Positions 39,242 to 48,125 of a DNA stretch of 64,000 nucleotides are shown here, piece after piece (the stretch's first letter is position 1; each line of letters begins with the position of its first letter). The notes beneath the pieces were generated by a model. The model had not been told where the DNA came from, made no database searches, and saw nothing but the letters and a program-made list of their open reading frames with translations. Origin of the DNA: Xylophilus sp. GW821-FHT01B05 (GTDB lineage: Bacteria > Pseudomonadota > Gammaproteobacteria > Burkholderiales > Burkholderiaceae_C); the NCBI GenBank assembly GCA_038961845.1, contig CP152408.1, forward strand, positions 4,588,001-4,652,000, read 5' to 3'. The position numbers were made by a program, and so were the translations under genes.

Positions 39242-40381
39242 ATGAAACGTATCTGGCTGCTGTTTTCCCAGACCGTCACCGTCCTTCTGGCGGCGTACTT
39301 TGTCATTGCCGTGCTCAAGCCCGACTGGCTGGGCCGGCCCTCCTTCCGTGGCGGCGTGGTGTCGCTGCTGGAAGCCCCGGCCACGCCGCAGGCACCGCCG
39401 GAGCCCGGCAGCCTGGCGGCGGCCGCCAAGAAGGCGTCGCCAGCGGTGGTGAGCATCAGCACCAGCACCACGCCACGCAACCCGCGCAACAACGACCCCT
39501 GGTTCCAGTTCTTCTTTGGCGACCAGGCCAACCGCCCGCAGACCGGCCTGGGCAGCGGCGTGATCGTGAGCCCCGACGGCTACATCCTCACCAACAACCA
39601 CGTGGTCGAAGGCGCTGACCAGATCGAGGTCATGCTCAACGACGGCCGACATGCCAGTGCCAAGGTCATTGGCACCGACCCGGACACCGACCTGGCCGTG
39701 CTCAAGATTGCGCTCGACCGGCTGCCGGTGATCGTGCTGGGCAACTCGGATCAATTGCTGGTGGGTGACAAGGTGCTGGCCATTGGCAACCCTTTTGGCG
39801 TCGGCCAGACCGTGACCAGCGGCATCGTCAGCGCGCTGGGGCGCAACCAGTTGGGCATCAACACCTTCGAGAACTTCATCCAGACCGATGCGGCGATCAA
39901 CCCCGGCAACTCGGGCGGCGCGCTGACCGACGTCAACGGCAACCTGCTGGGCATCAACACCGCGATCTATTCGCGCTCGGGCGGCAGCATGGGTATTGGC
40001 TTTGCCATCCCCGTGTCCACCGCCAAGCAGGTGCTGGAGGGCATCGTCACCGACGGCCAGGTGCGGCGCGGCTGGATCGGCGTGGAGCCGAACGAGCTGT
40101 CACCGGAGCTGGCGGAAACCTTCGGTGTGAAGGCCGCGCAGGGCGTCATCATCACCGGCGTGCTGCAGGCCGCCCCCGCCGCGCATGCCGGCATACGGCC
40201 GGGCGACGTGATCGTGCAGGTCGGTGACAAGGCCGTGGGCAGCGTCGCCGAGATGATGACGGCGGTGGCCGCGCTCAAGCCCGGCAGCGCAGCGCCCTTC
40301 ACGCTGCTGCGTGGGGACGAAAAACTCACAGTGGACGTGACTCCCGGCACGCGCCCGCGCAGCGTCACCCCACGGAACTGA
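39242..40381 (+). CDS. Membrane-anchored S1C serine protease (DegS/DegQ-like)
   Basis: 379 aa from the ATG at 39242. An N-terminal uncleaved helix (LLFSQTVTVLLAAYFVIAV) anchors a periplasmic trypsin-like domain. The triad is H120 (TNNHVVEG), D150 (DTDLAVLK) and S224 (GNSGGAL). A single PDZ domain follows (about 275-370). One PDZ plus an anchor resembles DegS, the site-1 protease of envelope stress, but in this group it may act as general quality control. It is divergent from nif3. Confidence 0.92.
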   Translation: MKRIWLLFSQTVTVLLAAYFVIAVLKPDWLGRPSFRGGVVSLLEAPATPQAPPEPGSLAAAAKKASPAVVSISTSTTPRNPRNNDPWFQFFFGDQANRPQTGLGSGVIVSPDGYILTNNHVVEGADQIEVMLNDGRHASAKVIGTDPDTDLAVLKIALDRLPVIVLGNSDQLLVGDKVLAIGNPFGVGQTVTSGIVSALGRNQLGINTFENFIQTDAAINPGNSGGALTDVNGNLLGINTAIYSRSGGSMGIGFAIPVSTAKQVLEGIVTDGQVRRGWIGVEPNELSPELAETFGVKAAQGVIITGVLQAAPAAHAGIRPGDVIVQVGDKAVGSVAEMMTAVAALKPGSAAPFTLLRGDEKLTVDVTPGTRPRSVTPRN

Positions 40382-40518
40382 CAGCGGCCCAGGGCCGCCC
40401 GAAACCGATTGCAGCACCAGTGCCCGCAAGGGCGCATCAGGGGCTTCCCTGCTCGGGCCGGCGACCCCGACGTATAGAATTTGCGCCCATTAGTAACAGA
40501 TTTCCAAAGGATTCTTCA

Positions 40519-41676
40519 ATGCGTCAAGCCTCATTCAAGAGCCCGTTGCTGGCCCTGCTTGCTGCCGCGGGCCTGGCCACGGCCGCCCAGGCCGCCGACC
40601 TCAAGATTGGCGTCGCCGAAGCCCTGTCGGGCGGTGCCGCCCAGTACGGCAGCGCCATCCGCAACGGCTTCCAACTGGCTGCGGACGAGATCAATGCCGC
40701 CGGTGGCATCAACGGCGACAAGCTGGTGCTGGTGGTGGAAGACGAGCAAGGCAAGAAGGAAGAAGCCATCAACGTCTTCAAGAAACTGATCTTCCAGGAC
40801 AAGGTGCTGATGGTGTTCGGCCCGACGCTGTCCAACTCGGCCCAGGCCGCCGACCCGATCGCGCAGGCCGCCAAGACCGTGGCCTTTGGCACCTCCAACA
40901 CGGCCGACGGCATCACCTCGATCGGTGACTACGTGTTCCGCAACTCGGTCACCGAAGCCGACGTGCTGCCCGAGACCATCAAGATGGCGGTCAAGAAGGC
41001 TGGCGTGAAGAAGGTCGCGGTGCTCTACGGCAACGATGACGTGTTCACCAAGAGCGGCTACGACAACTTCAAGAAGGCCCTGGAAGACCTGAAGATCCCG
41101 GTCACCACGACCGAAACCTTCGCCAAGGGCGACGTGGACTTCAAGGCCCAGCTGACCAAGATCAAGGCCAGCAACCCTGACGCCATCGTGCTGTCGGCCC
41201 TGCTCGCCGAAGGCGCACCGATCATGGTGCAGGCGCGCCAGATCGGCCTGAACGTGCCGATCATTGGCGGCAACGGCATGAACTCGACCAAGATCTTCGA
41301 TCTGGCCAAGGACAAGTCCGACGGCCTGTACGTGGGCAGCCCCTGGTCCTCCAGCAACGACACGCCGGAAAACGCCAAGTTCATCAAGGCCTACACCGCC
41401 AAGTACAACGGCGCGCCCGACCAGTTCGCGGCACAGGCCTACGACGCGCTCTACATTGCCGCTCAGGCCATCAAGCAAGTGAAGTTCTCGGGTAAGCTGC
41501 CGGCCGACCGCGCAGCGCTGCGCGACGCGCTGCCCAAGGTGAAGTGGACCGGTGCCACCGGCGCCTTCGAATTCCGCCGCGCCACCGACAAGGCTGGCAA
41601 GCCCGCCGGCTACGACGCGCAGCAAACGCCCATCGTCAGCGTGACCAAGGGCAACCAGTTCGTGATCGAGAAGTAG
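40519..41676 (+). CDS. livK: Branched-chain amino acid ABC transporter substrate-binding protein
   Basis: 385 aa, with Sec signal LLALLAAAGLATAAQA and a type I periplasmic-binding fold (GVAEALSGGAAQYG, NAAGGINGDKLVLVVEDEQG, MVFGPTLSNSAQA). It binds Leu/Ile/Val or related amino acids or amides. A TATAGA at 40473 may be the -10. It is separated from the rest of the liv genes by a strong terminator, which would make more binding protein than membrane parts. Confidence 0.88.
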   Translation: MRQASFKSPLLALLAAAGLATAAQAADLKIGVAEALSGGAAQYGSAIRNGFQLAADEINAAGGINGDKLVLVVEDEQGKKEEAINVFKKLIFQDKVLMVFGPTLSNSAQAADPIAQAAKTVAFGTSNTADGITSIGDYVFRNSVTEADVLPETIKMAVKKAGVKKVAVLYGNDDVFTKSGYDNFKKALEDLKIPVTTTETFAKGDVDFKAQLTKIKASNPDAIVLSALLAEGAPIMVQARQIGLNVPIIGGNGMNSTKIFDLAKDKSDGLYVGSPWSSSNDTPENAKFIKAYTAKYNGAPDQFAAQAYDALYIAAQAIKQVKFSGKLPADRAALRDALPKVKWTGATGAFEFRRATDKAGKPAGYDAQQTPIVSVTKGNQFVIEK

Positions 41677-41708
41677 GCACGCACGGAGAGGTTTTTTCCC
41701 CTCCCAGC

Positions 41709-41744
41709 AGACGGCGCGGCACCCCGCGCCGTCTTTTGCTTTTT
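41709..41744 (+). terminator. Intrinsic terminator inside the liv operon
   Basis: AGACGGCGCGG (41709-41719) and CCGCGCCGTCT (41724-41734) form a perfect 11-bp stem with a CACC loop, followed by TTTTGCTTTT. It lies between livK and livH and probably lets only part of the transcripts continue. Confidence 0.9.
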
Positions 41745-41782
41745 GCAACGCGCTATCCGCGCACCATCCGGAAACCACGACC

Positions 41783-42664
41783 GTGCTTGAACAGCAGCTC
41801 TTCAATGCCTTATCGCTCGGGTGCGTCTACGCGCTCTTTGCGCTGGGCTTCACTCTCATCTTCGGCGTGCTTGGCGTCATCAACCTGTCGCATGGCGCAG
41901 TCTTCATGGTCGGCGCCTATGCCGCAGTGGAAGCCATGACACAGCTGCACCTGCCGCTGTGGGCAGGCCTGCTTTTCAGCTTCATGTTCTGCGGACTGCT
42001 GGGGCTGCTGATCGACGTGCTGGTGCTCAAGCCGCTGCGCGCGCGCAATGCGCCCCACCTGATCCCGATGATCGCCACCATTGGCGTGGCCATCATCCTG
42101 AACAACGGCGTGCAGGGCATTTTTGGCGCGGAGAACGTGCGCTTCCCCTCGGGCGCCGTGTCGGACGACTCCATCACCTTCGCCGGCCTGCACCTGACCT
42201 CGGTCGAGCTGGGCATCATCCTGCTGTCCTTCGCGCTGATGGCGGTGCTGATGGTGGCCCTGAAAAAGACCCAGCTCGGCCGCGCGCTGCGTGCCATTGC
42301 CGAGTCGCCCAAGGCGGCCTACCTGCTGGGCATCAACGTCGAAGGCCTGTTCTACCTGACCTCCTTTGCCGCTGCCGGCCTGGGCGGCGTGGCCGGCGTG
42401 CTGATCGGCCTGTATTCCAACGCCGTGTTCCCGCTGATGGGCCAGCCGATCCTGCACAAGGGCATCGCGGTCATCATCCTGGGCGGCATGGGCGATATCC
42501 GCGGCGCCATGCTGGGCGGCCTGTTCCTGGGCTTTGCCGAGGTGCTGTCGGTAGCCTACATCGGCTCCAACATGCGCGATGCAGTTGCCTTTGGCCTGCT
42601 GTTCCTGGTGCTGCTGCTGCGTCCCAAGGGCCTGTTCGGTACCTTGCAAGAGCGCAAGGTGTAA
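41783..42664 (+). CDS. livH: Branched-chain amino acid ABC permease LivH
   Basis: 293 aa from a GTG. Eight or so membrane helices; family blocks ALGFTLIFGVLGVINLSHGA and GGMGDIRGAMLGGLFLGFAE are typical. There is no strong Shine-Dalgarno before the GTG, in line with moderate expression after the upstream terminator. livM follows after 10 nt. Confidence 0.93.
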   Translation: MLEQQLFNALSLGCVYALFALGFTLIFGVLGVINLSHGAVFMVGAYAAVEAMTQLHLPLWAGLLFSFMFCGLLGLLIDVLVLKPLRARNAPHLIPMIATIGVAIILNNGVQGIFGAENVRFPSGAVSDDSITFAGLHLTSVELGIILLSFALMAVLMVALKKTQLGRALRAIAESPKAAYLLGINVEGLFYLTSFAAAGLGGVAGVLIGLYSNAVFPLMGQPILHKGIAVIILGGMGDIRGAMLGGLFLGFAEVLSVAYIGSNMRDAVAFGLLFLVLLLRPKGLFGTLQERKV

Positions 42665-42674
42665 GGGGCCGCAC

Positions 42675-43538
42675 ATGGAATGGTTTGACAACTTCTGGGC
42701 GATCTACAGCAACCTGGTGCTCACGCTGGGCACCAATGCCTTGCTGGCGCTTTCGATCTACCTCACGCTCTCGTGCGGCATGCTGGCCATGGCCAACGCC
42801 GCCTTCATGGGCATTGGCGCCTACACCTCGGCCCTGATCACGATGAACCTGGGCTTGCCCTACCCGGTGGCCCTGGCCGCCGGCATGGCGGCGCCCGGGC
42901 TGATGGCCTTCATCATCGGCAAGCCGACGCTGCGGCTGTCGGGCGTGTACCTGGCGATGGCCACGCTGGCCTTTGGCGAAGTGGTGCGCATCGTGGTGCT
43001 CAACGCCGAGTCGCTGACCGGCGGCGCGCTGGGCCTGAACGGCATCCCGCAGTCCACCGAGTGGTGGCACGTGGCGCTGGCGCTGGCGCTGACCCTGGCC
43101 GTGCTGTGGCGCCTGCGCCGCTCGCGCGTGGGCCGCGCCTTCGAGGCCATCAAGGAAGACGAGACCGCGGCCGGCCTGATGGGCATCGACGTGGGCGCAC
43201 ACAAGATGCTGGCCTTTGTGCTGGGCGCGATGATTGCCGGCCTGGCCGGCACGCTCAACGCCCACCTGACCTTCTTCATCGGCCCCAATGAATACGGTTT
43301 TGACCGTGGCGTCGACATCCTCACCATGGCCATCCTGGGCGGCATCAACAGCCTGTTCGGCCCGGTCTTTGGCGGCCTGCTGCTGACGGTGCTGCCCGAG
43401 GCGCTGCGCGGCTTCAAGGACTTCCGCCTGGTGGTCAACGGCTTCATCCTGGTGCTGATCGTGCTGTTCCTGCCCAAGGGCGTCTGGGATCCGGCGCGCT
43501 TCCGGCAATGGTTCTCGCGCAAGGGGGCCGCAGCATGA
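42675..43538 (+). CDS. livM: Branched-chain amino acid ABC permease LivM
   Basis: 287 aa from the ATG at 42675. LivM blocks MLAMANAAFMGIGAYTSALI, the coupling loop GRAFEAIKEDETAAGLMGID and MAILGGINSLFGPVFGG are present. Its stop overlaps the livG start by ATGA. Confidence 0.93.
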   Translation: MEWFDNFWAIYSNLVLTLGTNALLALSIYLTLSCGMLAMANAAFMGIGAYTSALITMNLGLPYPVALAAGMAAPGLMAFIIGKPTLRLSGVYLAMATLAFGEVVRIVVLNAESLTGGALGLNGIPQSTEWWHVALALALTLAVLWRLRRSRVGRAFEAIKEDETAAGLMGIDVGAHKMLAFVLGAMIAGLAGTLNAHLTFFIGPNEYGFDRGVDILTMAILGGINSLFGPVFGGLLLTVLPEALRGFKDFRLVVNGFILVLIVLFLPKGVWDPARFRQWFSRKGAAA

Positions 43539-44350
43539 GCAAGACAGCCTCCATTTCGCTGGAAATGCAGTCGGTGTCGCGCCACTTCGGTGGCCTGAAG
43601 GTGCTGCAGGATGTGAACCTGGCGATCCCGCAGGGCGGCATCTTTGGCCTGATCGGGCCCAACGGTGCGGGCAAGACCACGGTCTTCAACCTGATCACCG
43701 GCCTGCTACCGCCCACCAGCGGCACGATCCGCTTCAACGGCCAGGATCTGGCCGGGCGCAAGCCGCACCAGATCACCCGCCTGGGCCTGGGCCGCACCTT
43801 CCAGAACATCCGCCTGTTCAAGGAGATGAGCCTGCTGCAGAACGTGATGGTGGGCATGCATGCCCACCTGGGCTACGGCGCCTTTGGCCTGCTGGCCAGC
43901 TCGGGCCTGTTCCGCAGCGAAGAGCGGCGCGCCCGCGAGCGCGCGCGCGAGCTGCTGTCCTGGGTCAAGCTGGACCACAAGGCGCACGAGACGGCAGACA
44001 ACCTCTCTTACGGCGAGCAGCGCAAGCTGGAGCTGGCGCGGGCGCTGGCCACCGAGCCCAAGCTGCTGCTGCTGGACGAGCCGGTCGCCGGCATGAACAG
44101 CAGCGAGAAGACCGAGCTGATGCACGAGATCCAGAACATCAGTGCACGCGGCTACACCATTTTCATGATCGAGCACGACATGCGATTCGTCATGGGCCTG
44201 TGCCAGGAGATAGCCGTGCTGAATTTCGGGCGCATCATCGCGCAGGGCGGGCCGGAGGCGATCCGCACCAACCCGCAGGTGATCGAGGCCTACCTGGGCC
44301 GCGAGGACGACGAGCCGGTGAGCGAAGCGGCGCAGGGAGCGCAAGCATGA
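43535..44350 (+). CDS. livG: Branched-chain amino acid ABC ATPase LivG
   Basis: 271 aa. Walker A GPNGAGKTT, Q-loop RTFQNIRLFKEMS, signature LSYGEQR, Walker B LLLLDEPVAGMN and switch MIEHDM. The AGMN after Walker B is the LivG type. It overlaps both neighbours by 4 nt, giving equal synthesis with livM and livF. Confidence 0.94.
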   Translation: MSKTASISLEMQSVSRHFGGLKVLQDVNLAIPQGGIFGLIGPNGAGKTTVFNLITGLLPPTSGTIRFNGQDLAGRKPHQITRLGLGRTFQNIRLFKEMSLLQNVMVGMHAHLGYGAFGLLASSGLFRSEERRARERARELLSWVKLDHKAHETADNLSYGEQRKLELARALATEPKLLLLDEPVAGMNSSEKTELMHEIQNISARGYTIFMIEHDMRFVMGLCQEIAVLNFGRIIAQGGPEAIRTNPQVIEAYLGREDDEPVSEAAQGAQA

Positions 44351-45069
44351 GCGGCGCCCCACTGCTGAAGGTCGAGGACCTGAAGGTTTCCTACGGCCAC
44401 ATCGAAGCCGTCAAGGGCATCGACTTCGAGCTGCGCGAAGGCGAGATCACCACGCTGGTGGGCGCCAATGGCGCGGGTAAGTCGACCACGCTGCTGGCCC
44501 TGTCCGGGCTGGTGAAGAAGGCCGCCGGCCGCATCAGCTTCGACGGCCGCGACCTGAGCGGCATGGCACCGCACCGCATCGTGCAAAGCGGCGTGGTGCA
44601 GGTGGCCGAAGGCCGCGCCACGCTGACCACGCTCACCGTGCGCGAGAACCTGGAGCTGGGCGCCTACACGCGCCGCGACGGCCATGCCCAGCGCCTGCGC
44701 GACCTGGACTATGTCTACGGCCTGTTCCCCCGCCTGGCCGAGCGCGCCGACGGCCTGGCCGGCAACCTGTCGGGCGGCGAGCAGCAGATGCTGGCCATTG
44801 GCCGCGCCTTGATGGCCAAGCCGCGCGTGCTGCTGCTGGACGAACCCTCGATGGGCCTGGCGCCGATCATCGTGCAGGACATCTTCCGCACGCTGCGCAC
44901 CATCAATCAGGCCGGGCTGACCATCTTCCTGGTCGAACAGAACGTGCGCCAGGCACTGAAGATCGCCGACCGCGGCTACGTCATTGAAACCGGCCACATC
45001 GTGCTGGCCGACTCGGGCAAGGCCTTGCTGGGCAACCCCAAGGTGCAGGAAGCCTATCTGGGCAGCTGA
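44347..45069 (+). CDS. livF: Branched-chain amino acid ABC ATPase LivF
   Basis: 240 aa. Walker A GANGAGKST, signature LSGGEQQML, Walker B LLLDEPSMGLAP and switch LVEQNV, the LivF type. Last gene of the operon, closed by the terminator at 45083. Confidence 0.94.
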   Translation: MSGAPLLKVEDLKVSYGHIEAVKGIDFELREGEITTLVGANGAGKSTTLLALSGLVKKAAGRISFDGRDLSGMAPHRIVQSGVVQVAEGRATLTTLTVRENLELGAYTRRDGHAQRLRDLDYVYGLFPRLAERADGLAGNLSGGEQQMLAIGRALMAKPRVLLLDEPSMGLAPIIVQDIFRTLRTINQAGLTIFLVEQNVRQALKIADRGYVIETGHIVLADSGKALLGNPKVQEAYLGS

Positions 45070-45082
45070 GCCTGAACGGCTG

Positions 45083-45119
45083 AAACGACAAAGCCCGTCC
45101 TGGACGGGCTTTGTCGTTT
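45083..45119. terminator. Terminator after livF
   Basis: A 17-bp perfect inverted repeat: AAACGACAAAGCCCGTC (45083-45099) and GACGGGCTTTGTCGTTT (45103-45119) with a 3-nt loop. The A and T ends provide tails in either direction; only livF needs it. Confidence 0.88.
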
Positions 45120-45123
45120 CTGG

Positions 45124-45193
45124 GTGCATTTTCAAGGGAAAAGTGGCCAAATCCCAGGCTGTACCTTGGCTTGTAGCTATATATTAAGTAGCA
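45124..45193 (+). repeat. Family-B dispersed intergenic repeat, copy 5
   Basis: It begins with GTGCATTTTCAAG, exactly as copy 6 does, and ends with TAGCTATATATTAAGTAGCAC. The first hairpin is degraded. It follows the livF terminator. Confidence 0.7.
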
Positions 45194-45472
45194 CTTCTTC
45201 CTGCTGCCAGCACACCAGGATTCGGCCTCACAGCCCGCCTTCTTCGCCCCTCTCCAGAGCCCGGCCGCTCAACTTGCGCCGGCGCCGCAATCGCGCTCCG
45301 CCACCGCCCGGCCTCCGGCGTAAATGCCTGTCCGGCCTTTGCCGCGCCCTCTCCTCACCATCCCTTACAGCAAACGACCCTGCTCACAGGCACCGTGGAT
45401 CACCTCGGGATTCTCCCATTGCCCCACCAAAAACAATCGCAATACACTCACTTCAAGTGATATGCGATTTAT
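45194..45472. other. Long gene-free stretch upstream of the hydroxyacid operon
   Basis: No convincing gene here; short open frames lack family similarity. The only notable element is the 13-bp perfect dyad TCACTTCAAGTGA at 45448-45460. It lies 12 nt upstream of the candidate sigma-54 promoter and could bind the IclR-family regulator encoded at the other end of the cluster or an activator. Confidence 0.55.
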
Positions 45473-45488
45473 TGGCACGAAATTCGCA
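45473..45488 (+). promoter_or_regulatory. Candidate sigma-54 (-24/-12) promoter
   Basis: TGGCACGAAATTCGCA fits the consensus TGGCACG-N4-TTGCA with one mismatch. The invariant GG (45474-45475) and GC (45486-45487) are exactly 10 nt apart. A start near 45500 would leave a leader of about 43 nt to the ATG at 45543. No sigma-54 activator gene is visible in the window. Confidence 0.6.
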
Positions 45489-45542
45489 AGCACTGGATCA
45501 AGGATTCGGGAGCCCCCTGGCTCTCACTCAAATGGTGCAAAG

Positions 45543-46982
45543 ATGACTCTGATCGACCAGTTGATTGCCGCATTGGGAACAGGTGCCGTCGTCACGGCCA
45601 CCGCCGAACTCGACGGATTTACCGAAGACTGGCGCGGGCGCTACCGCGGGCCGGCGAGCTGCGTGGTGCTGCCGTCCAGCACGGCCCAGGTGTCGGCAGT
45701 CGTCCGGCTGTGTGCCGCCGCAGGCGTGCCGGTACTGCCGCAGGGGGGCAACACCAGTTTGTGCGGCGGCGCAGTGCCTGATGAGAAGGGCATCGCGCCG
45801 GTCATCGTCAACCTCGCGCGCATGCGCAAGGTGCGCTCGGTCGACGCGGCCAACAATTCCATGGAAGTCGAAGCCGGCTGCGTGCTCGCCGTGGTTCAGC
45901 AAACCGCCATCGATGCCGACCGGCTCTACCCGATCAGCCTTGGCGCCGAAGGCTCTTGCCAGATCGGCGGCACGATTGCCACCAACGCCGGTGGCACCGG
46001 CGTGCTGCGCTACGGCAATACGCGCGACAACGTGCTGGGCCTGGAGGTGGTGCTGCCCGATGGCGAGGTCTGGAACGGCCTCTACACCCTGCGCAAGAAC
46101 AACACCGGGCTTGATCTCAAGCATCTGTTCATAGGCTCGGAAGGCACGATGGGGATCGTGACGGCCGCCACGCTCAAGCTGCACCCATTGCCCAAGGCGC
46201 ATGCCGTGGCCTGGCTGGCGCCGCCCAGCCCGGCGGCAGCCTTGGCGATCCTGGGCCTGCTGCAATCCGCCTGCGGCGCCAGCCTGTCGGCCTTCGAGAT
46301 GATCGACGCCAACCAGTTGCGCATCGTGGTCGAGCAATTGCCCAACCGGCGCAACCCGCTGTCGGAAATGCATCCCTGGCATGTGCTGGTGGAACTGTCG
46401 GACACCGGCGCCGAATCCGTGCTGGAAGCCGCCTTGCAGCAAGTGTTGGAGCAAGCCTCCGAGCAAGGCCTGCTGCTGGACGCGGTGCTGGCCAGCAGCG
46501 GCGCGCAGCGCGCCGCCATGTGGGAGATCCGGCACAGCGTGTCGGAAGCCAACAAGAAGGCCGGCGTCGGCTTGACCACAGACAGCGCGGTGCCGGTGTC
46601 GGCCGTGCCGGAGTTCATCACCCGCGCCACCGCTGCCGTGCACGAAATCGTGCCCGGGCTGCCGATCGTCATCGTGGCCCATCTGGGCGACGGCAACGTT
46701 CACTTCATCCCCTTCTTCAGCTTCGAGGCCTGGGCCGCGCTGCCAGACCGCGAGGCCATGGGCCAGCGCATGCGGCACTGCGTAAACGACGTAGCGCACA
46801 GCCTGCATGGCACCTTCAGCGCAGAGCACGGCGTGGGCCGCACACTGCTGCAGGAAATGGCGCACTACAAGTCGCCGGTCGAGCTCTCGATGATGCGCCG
46901 CATCAAGCAGGCCTTCGACCCGGCCCACTCGTTCAACCCGGGTCGCCTGCTGCCCGATGCCGGCCGCCCGGCGCATTCCTGA
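45543..46982 (+). CDS. FAD-binding 2-hydroxyacid oxidoreductase (GlcD / D-lactate dehydrogenase type)
   Basis: 479 aa. PCMH-type FAD domain (VLPQGGNTSLCGGAVP, GTIATNAGGTGVLRYGN, FIGSEGTMGIVT) and a C-terminal cap with VAHLGDGNVHF and FSAEHGVGR. Members oxidise D-2-hydroxy acids such as D-lactate, glycolate or D-2-hydroxyglutarate and pass electrons to quinone or ETF. The ATG at 45543 follows the candidate sigma-54 promoter. The next gene starts 47 nt later and continues the operon. The substrate is not deducible from sequence alone. Confidence 0.88.
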   Translation: MTLIDQLIAALGTGAVVTATAELDGFTEDWRGRYRGPASCVVLPSSTAQVSAVVRLCAAAGVPVLPQGGNTSLCGGAVPDEKGIAPVIVNLARMRKVRSVDAANNSMEVEAGCVLAVVQQTAIDADRLYPISLGAEGSCQIGGTIATNAGGTGVLRYGNTRDNVLGLEVVLPDGEVWNGLYTLRKNNTGLDLKHLFIGSEGTMGIVTAATLKLHPLPKAHAVAWLAPPSPAAALAILGLLQSACGASLSAFEMIDANQLRIVVEQLPNRRNPLSEMHPWHVLVELSDTGAESVLEAALQQVLEQASEQGLLLDAVLASSGAQRAAMWEIRHSVSEANKKAGVGLTTDSAVPVSAVPEFITRATAAVHEIVPGLPIVIVAHLGDGNVHFIPFFSFEAWAALPDREAMGQRMRHCVNDVAHSLHGTFSAEHGVGRTLLQEMAHYKSPVELSMMRRIKQAFDPAHSFNPGRLLPDAGRPAHS

Positions 46983-47029
46983 TCTCGGTTCCTGCGTTCC
47001 CCAACTTTCTCTCACTGAAGGAGTTCGAC

Positions 47030-48115
47030 ATGCATCCACTGCCCAGCTGCAATTTGTCCCGCCGCAAGGCCCTCAAAGCCACCGCTGCCGGCGTGGTTGC
47101 GGTCGCTGCGCCAGCCATCTGGACGCCAGCACGCGCCGCCAGCAAACGCATCGTCGTGCGCGACGACGGCGGCGTCTACAGCCAGGCCTATGCGGCGGCC
47201 TTCTACAAGCCCTTCACCGAGAAGACCGGCATCCAGGTCGTGCCCGTGCAGGCCAATGCCGAGCCCACCGCCCAGATCAAGAGCATGGTCGAGACCGGCA
47301 ACTACACCTGGGACATGGCCAAGATCAGCCAGCCGGCCATCCTGCTGCTGACCAGCGGCAGCAAGATCTACCTGGAAAAGCACGGGGTCGAGTCAGACCC
47401 GAACGTGGCCACCATTCCCGCGCAGTACATGTCGCCCTACGGCGTCGGCACCAACGTCTACACCACGGTGCTGGCCTACCGCAATGCCGCCTTCAAGGGA
47501 CGCAAGGCACCCAATTCGTGGGCGGATTTCTGGAACGTCAAGGACTTCCCCGGCCGCCGCTCGATCCGCAAACACCCCTTCGACACCATCGAGGAAGCGC
47601 TGATGGCCGACGGCGTAGCACCAGGCCAGGTCTATCCGGCCAACCTCGACCGCGCCTTCGCCAGCCTGGACAAGATCAAGCCCAAGGTGGATGTCTGGTG
47701 GAACTCCGGCGCCCAGGTCGAGCAAATGCTGATGTCCGGCGAGGTCGACATGGTGGCCACCTGGGTCTCGCGCCCGCAGCAGGCCATGGCCAAGGGCGCT
47801 GACGTATCCATCGTCTGGAACCAGAACCTCTGGGGCGTGGACAGCTGGTCCATCCTGGCCGGCACGCCGAACGCCGATGCCTGCCGCGAGTTCATCCGCT
47901 TCGCGTCAGACCCTAAACGCCAGGCCATCCAGGCCGAGTTCTTTCCGGCTGGCTTCACGCAGCCGTCGGCCTTCAACTACGTCAAGCCCGAGATGGCGAA
48001 GAACAGCCCGACCAGCCCCGACAACATCAAGAACGGCCTGCAGATCAATGCGCGCTACTGGCTCGACAACCAGGCCGCGGTGATCGAGCGCTTCAACGGC
48101 TGGGTGCTGGCCTGA
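47030..48115 (+). CDS. ABC substrate-binding protein (spermidine/putrescine-like), Tat signal
   Basis: 361 aa. The N-terminus LSRRKALKATAAGVVAVAAP has the twin-arginine motif, so export is probably by Tat in folded form. The mature protein shares RDDGGVYSQAYAAAFYKPF and ADFWNVKDFPGRRS with the paralogue at 10311. A clear AAGGAG precedes the ATG. It supplies the importer encoded by the next two genes; the ligand is unknown and need not be a polyamine. Confidence 0.87.
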   Translation: MHPLPSCNLSRRKALKATAAGVVAVAAPAIWTPARAASKRIVVRDDGGVYSQAYAAAFYKPFTEKTGIQVVPVQANAEPTAQIKSMVETGNYTWDMAKISQPAILLLTSGSKIYLEKHGVESDPNVATIPAQYMSPYGVGTNVYTTVLAYRNAAFKGRKAPNSWADFWNVKDFPGRRSIRKHPFDTIEEALMADGVAPGQVYPANLDRAFASLDKIKPKVDVWWNSGAQVEQMLMSGEVDMVATWVSRPQQAMAKGADVSIVWNQNLWGVDSWSILAGTPNADACREFIRFASDPKRQAIQAEFFPAGFTQPSAFNYVKPEMAKNSPTSPDNIKNGLQINARYWLDNQAAVIERFNGWVLA

Positions 48116-48125
48116 ACACGCAACC

